A DNA stretch of 7,445 bases from JAGOSA01 sp043718505 (GTDB lineage: Bacteria; Patescibacteriota; Minisyncoccia; Phycocordibacterales; UBA9973). The stretch covers positions 1-7,445 of the forward strand of contig JAYSVN010000009.1 in NCBI GenBank assembly GCA_043718505.1, in the 5' to 3' direction. The translations under genes and the position numbers were made by a program. Below are positions 5,955 to 7,445 of the stretch, one piece after another (position 1 is the stretch's first letter; every line of letters begins with the position of its first letter). The notes beneath the pieces were generated by a model that was not told the origin of the DNA, did not search any database, and saw nothing but the letters and a program-made list of their open reading frames with translations.

Positions 5955-5989
5955 CAAAAAAAACCCTCCACAAAATGGAGAGTTTTTTT
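5955..5989 (+). terminator. Intrinsic terminator, potentially bidirectional, splitting the atp cluster
   Basis: The stem is CTCCA (5966-5970) with TGGAG (5976-5980) around a CAAAA loop. The next outward positions are a C/A mismatch and a C-G pair, and the A-run 5956-5963 pairs with the T-run 5983-5989. On the plus strand the hairpin ends in seven T residues. On the minus strand the A-run becomes a T-run of eight, so it can terminate in both directions. It lies 31 bases after the last stop codon and ends the transcript coming from atpA and the two anchored-protein genes. Confidence 0.85.
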
Positions 5990-6026
5990 AATCATTATTA
6001 CCCACCAGATCGATTAGTCCGAACAT

Positions 6027-6196
6027 GGTCGAGTGGCTTGATACATGGGGGCGATGCAGTGAAGCAAAGCTTCGGTCATCAGGCACCATCAAGTATCATA
6101 AGCCGGCTGACCCCAGTCTACGATCCAGTTCGGCTGGAGAATAGACATTGTCATGGTGTTTGGCTACGGCTTGAAAGCCGTGAGAGGGCGAACCCT
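6027..6196 (+). ncRNA. Highly foldable gene-free region; candidate structured RNA or mobile-element remnant
   Basis: Four hairpins follow one another. (1) A long imperfect stem covers 6027-6112: GGTC/GACC at the base, GGCTTGATAC (6035-6044) with GTATC-at-AAGCC (6093-6104), ATGG/CCAT, GATG/CATC (6053-6056, 6077-6080), and TGAAGC/GCTTCG capped by AAA (6060-6074). (2) GTCTA/TAGAC plus TCCAG/CTGGA around TTCGG (6116-6146). (3) ACGGCTT/AAGCCGT (6166-6181). (4) AGGG/CCCT around CGAA (6185-6196). Several mismatches are G-T on this strand (6060/6074, 6165/6182, 6034/6105), which would be A-C on the other strand, favouring a plus-strand RNA. The only long reading frame here (5975-6229) begins inside the terminator stem and looks non-coding. 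I match it to no known RNA family. The ACGGC...GCCGT hairpin also resembles ends of IS200/IS605-type elements. No clear promoter is seen in 5990-6026. Confidence 0.4.
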
Positions 6197-6219
6197 ACAA
6201 ACACTATATATAATATACT

Positions 6220-6233
6220 AAATTCTTGAATTT
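6220..6233. promoter_or_regulatory. Palindrome overlapping the hicB -35 box, possible operator
   Basis: AAATTC (6220-6225), two bases, then GAATTT (6228-6233) form a perfect inverted repeat that covers the -35 hexamer of the hicB promoter. Toxin-antitoxin operons are commonly autorepressed at palindromes in the promoter, so this is a plausible operator. However, the HicB here is short and shows no C-terminal DNA-binding domain, so which protein would bind is unclear. Confidence 0.4.
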
Positions 6234-6254
6234 CGTCCATAATTTTGCTATAGT
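6226..6254 (+). promoter_or_regulatory. Sigma70-type promoter for hicBA and probably atpG, leaderless
   Basis: TTGAAT (6226-6231) and TATAGT (6249-6254) are separated by 17 bases. Each hexamer has four or five consensus matches, including the key positions. Six bases separate the -10 from the hicB ATG at 6261, so transcription should begin at or within a base or so of the start codon, giving a leaderless mRNA. With the terminator upstream and 2-3 base gaps downstream, this is the nearest promoter for atpG. Confidence 0.7.
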
Positions 6255-6260
6255 GCGCAT

Positions 6261-6494
6261 ATGAAAAAGGCAATTCATAACTATACAGCCGTTTTTGAGG
6301 AAAACGAGCACGGAGGATATACAGTTACTGTACCTACACTCCCTGGTCTTGTCACAGAAGGCAAGAATCTTGATGATGCCCGTAAAATGGCAACTGAAGC
6401 CATTCAGTGTTATTTAGAGGGTCTTGTTGCCGATAAAAAGAAGCTTCCTATCGAAAAAGACATTGCCAGCATGCGCCTTTCTGTGGCGATATAA
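6261..6494 (+). CDS. hicB: HicB-family antitoxin
   Basis: This 77-residue protein has the compact HicB fold signature: YTAVFEENEHGGYTVTVPTLPGLVTEG (8-34), the strand-loop-strand with the family's conserved P-x-L-P-G and x-T-E-G, followed by the helix LDDARKMATEAIQCYLEGL (37-55). It would bind and inhibit the HicA RNase encoded 3 bases downstream. Many HicB proteins carry an extra C-terminal helix-turn-helix or ribbon-helix-helix domain for autoregulation. This one stops after a short tail (56-77) with no such domain visible. The order is antitoxin then toxin. The ATG sits at the predicted transcription start, so no ribosome binding site is possible upstream. Confidence 0.93.
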   Translation: MKKAIHNYTAVFEENEHGGYTVTVPTLPGLVTEGKNLDDARKMATEAIQCYLEGLVADKKKLPIEKDIASMRLSVAI

Positions 6495-6497
6495 ACT

Positions 6498-6728
6498 ATG
6501 CCACGTCTCAAGCGTCTGAATGCAAAACAAGTGCTCCGTATTTTATTGACTATGGGATTTTATGAGCATCACCAAAAGGGAAGCCATATTCATTTGCGGC
6601 ATGAAAAGAAAGCGTATTTAAGAGTTGTCGTGCCTTTCCATACAAAAGTACTTGCACCCAAGACAATTAAGTCAATTATTTCCCAGACTGAACTTGATCA
6701 TGATTCAAGTAAAGCATTTTACGATTAA
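6498..6728 (+). CDS. hicA: HicA-family mRNA interferase toxin
   Basis: This 76-residue protein has the dsRBD-like HicA pattern: a basic N-terminus with helix LNAKQVLRILLTMGF (7-21), then HHQKGSHIHLRH (24-35), where H30 in G-S-H is the catalytic histidine of the family, the strand AYLRVVVPFH (39-48), and the final helix PKTIKSIISQTEL (54-66). HicA cleaves mRNA and tmRNA and arrests translation until HicB sequesters it. All key positions are present, so the toxin looks active. It starts 3 bases after hicB, and its stop is only 2 bases before the atpG ATG, placing a toxin gene in direct transcriptional and probably translational contact with an essential ATP synthase gene. No Shine-Dalgarno sequence is seen. 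Confidence 0.93.
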   Translation: MPRLKRLNAKQVLRILLTMGFYEHHQKGSHIHLRHEKKAYLRVVVPFHTKVLAPKTIKSIISQTELDHDSSKAFYD

Positions 6729-6730
6729 TT

Positions 6731-7445
6731 ATGGCCTCCACTAAAGAAATCAAACGACGAATAAAGTCCATCAAGAACACAAAGAAAATCACGAAAGCGA
6801 TGGAGCTTGTGGCTGCTTCAAAAATGAAAAAGGCTGTCAATCAAACACTTTCGTCTCGCCACTATGCAAAATATTCTCAGGAAGTTTTGGCTCGCGTAGC
6901 TGATTCGATTAAAAATTCTTCACATCCATTTCTGTCAGATAGAGGTCACAAGAAAATTCTAGTAATCGTCGTTTCCTCAAACAAAGGCCTGTGCGGTGCA
7001 TACAATGCCCAGGTTTTCCGCGCCGTGCTAGATTTACTCAAAACCAAATCTGATCGAGAGTATTCATTTATTACCATCGGCAAAAAAGGTGAGGCCTGGC
7101 TGCGACGTCTTGGCGTCAATATTATTGCCACATTTCCAGACCTCCAAGATACCCCAAGCCTGCGCGAAACCATGCCAATAGCTAACATCGCCATTACTGA
7201 ATACGAAAAAAGCACATATGATCGCGTCAAAGTCATTTACACCAACTATGTTTCAGCTTTGAGTCAGACTCCCGAAGTCCGTCAGATATTACCGGTTTCG
7301 AAGAAGGATATTGAAAGGGCCGTATTGGAAGCACAGAAAAATGAAGGCGATATCAAGAAAAGTTCAAGTGAATATGTCATGGAACCCAATAGCGAGTCGC
7401 TTGTGATAAACTTGATCGAAGAACTTTCCCGCATGCACATTTACC
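6731..7445 (+). CDS. atpG: ATP synthase F1 subunit gamma, 3' end outside the window
   Basis: The frame is open from ATG to the window edge, giving 238 residues of an expected 285-300. The N-terminus MASTKEIKRRIKSIKNTKKITKAMELVAASKM (1-32) is the classical gamma start, which forms the rotating coiled coil inside alpha3beta3. SSNKGLCGAYN (82-92) is the conserved equivalent of the TSDRGLCGGFN motif. The last residues, LVINLIEELSRMHIY (224-238), begin the C-terminal helix that pairs with the N-terminal one, so about 50 residues are missing beyond the edge. It lies 2 bases after hicA instead of after atpA, which is unusual. The region just ahead has no Shine-Dalgarno sequence, so expression probably depends on coupling to hicA translation. 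Confidence 0.97.
   Translation, partial: MASTKEIKRRIKSIKNTKKITKAMELVAASKMKKAVNQTLSSRHYAKYSQEVLARVADSIKNSSHPFLSDRGHKKILVIVVSSNKGLCGAYNAQVFRAVLDLLKTKSDREYSFITIGKKGEAWLRRLGVNIIATFPDLQDTPSLRETMPIANIAITEYEKSTYDRVKVIYTNYVSALSQTPEVRQILPVSKKDIERAVLEAQKNEGDIKKSSSEYVMEPNSESLVINLIEELSRMHIY

Noticed and set aside
6209..6214. Perfect TATAAT upstream of hicB
   Set aside because: No -35 at suitable spacing and no TG extension; the TTGAAT/TATAGT pair at 6226-6254 is clearly better.
5975..6229. 84-codon plus-strand open frame in the intergenic region
   Set aside because: Its ATG lies inside the terminator stem, the product has no recognisable domain, and the underlying DNA is dominated by hairpins. A non-coding interpretation fits better.
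1..7445. CRISPR array or complete insertion sequence
   Set aside because: No regularly spaced direct repeats and no transposase or Cas gene in any frame.

Overview
The window looks like a chromosomal segment from an uncultivated bacterium. The best guess is the Candidate Phyla Radiation (Patescibacteria, perhaps Parcubacteria-like), held at moderate confidence. The clues are a compact F-type ATP synthase operon with a short delta subunit, several small orphan membrane or coiled-coil genes inside that operon, a 64-residue anchored protein with a two-cysteine tail of a kind I associate with CPR genomes, moderate-to-low GC, and almost no Shine-Dalgarno sequences. No marker gene here fixes the phylum. 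Standard bacterial code is sufficient: no gene has an in-frame TGA, and all 12 visible stops are TAA (9) or TAG (3).

Layout. Positions 1-180 hold a promoter, a 19-base broken copy of a tRNA 5' end, and an intact tRNA-Ile(GAU). Positions 240-2625 carry the Fo and stalk genes in classical order: an AtpZ/AtpI-family gene, atpB (a), atpE (c), atpF (b) and atpH (delta). An AT-rich gene for a four-helix membrane protein of unknown function (2628-3146) sits between atpH and atpA and overlaps the start of atpA by 8 bases. atpA (alpha, 3139-4641) is complete with all catalytic motifs. A small coiled-coil protein gene (4651-4998) follows.

The operon is then interrupted. Positions 5021-5042 closely resemble the first 22 bases of atpG, but the reading frame continues into a membrane-anchored protein with two cysteine-paired repeats (to 5728), followed by the 64-residue anchored protein (5730-5924). 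A strong, potentially bidirectional terminator (5955-5989) ends this unit. Next comes a highly foldable, gene-free stretch (about 6027-6196) that may be an unrecognised structured RNA or the remnant of a mobile element. A good sigma70-type promoter (6226-6254) then starts transcription almost exactly at the ATG of hicB. The hicB-hicA toxin-antitoxin pair runs with a 2-base gap into atpG (gamma, 6731 to the window edge, incomplete). atpD and atpC are expected beyond the edge.

How it fits together. Products from 240-4641 build the membrane rotor/stator and the alpha subunits. Gamma, and presumably beta and epsilon, appear to be transcribed from the toxin-antitoxin promoter, because the terminator lies between atpA and atpG. 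The imperfect duplication of the atpG start on both sides of the 1.7 kb block suggests the block was inserted at the head of atpG. The split ATP synthase operon under a hicBA promoter, the atpG-start duplication and the structured intergenic region are the most interesting parts of the window.
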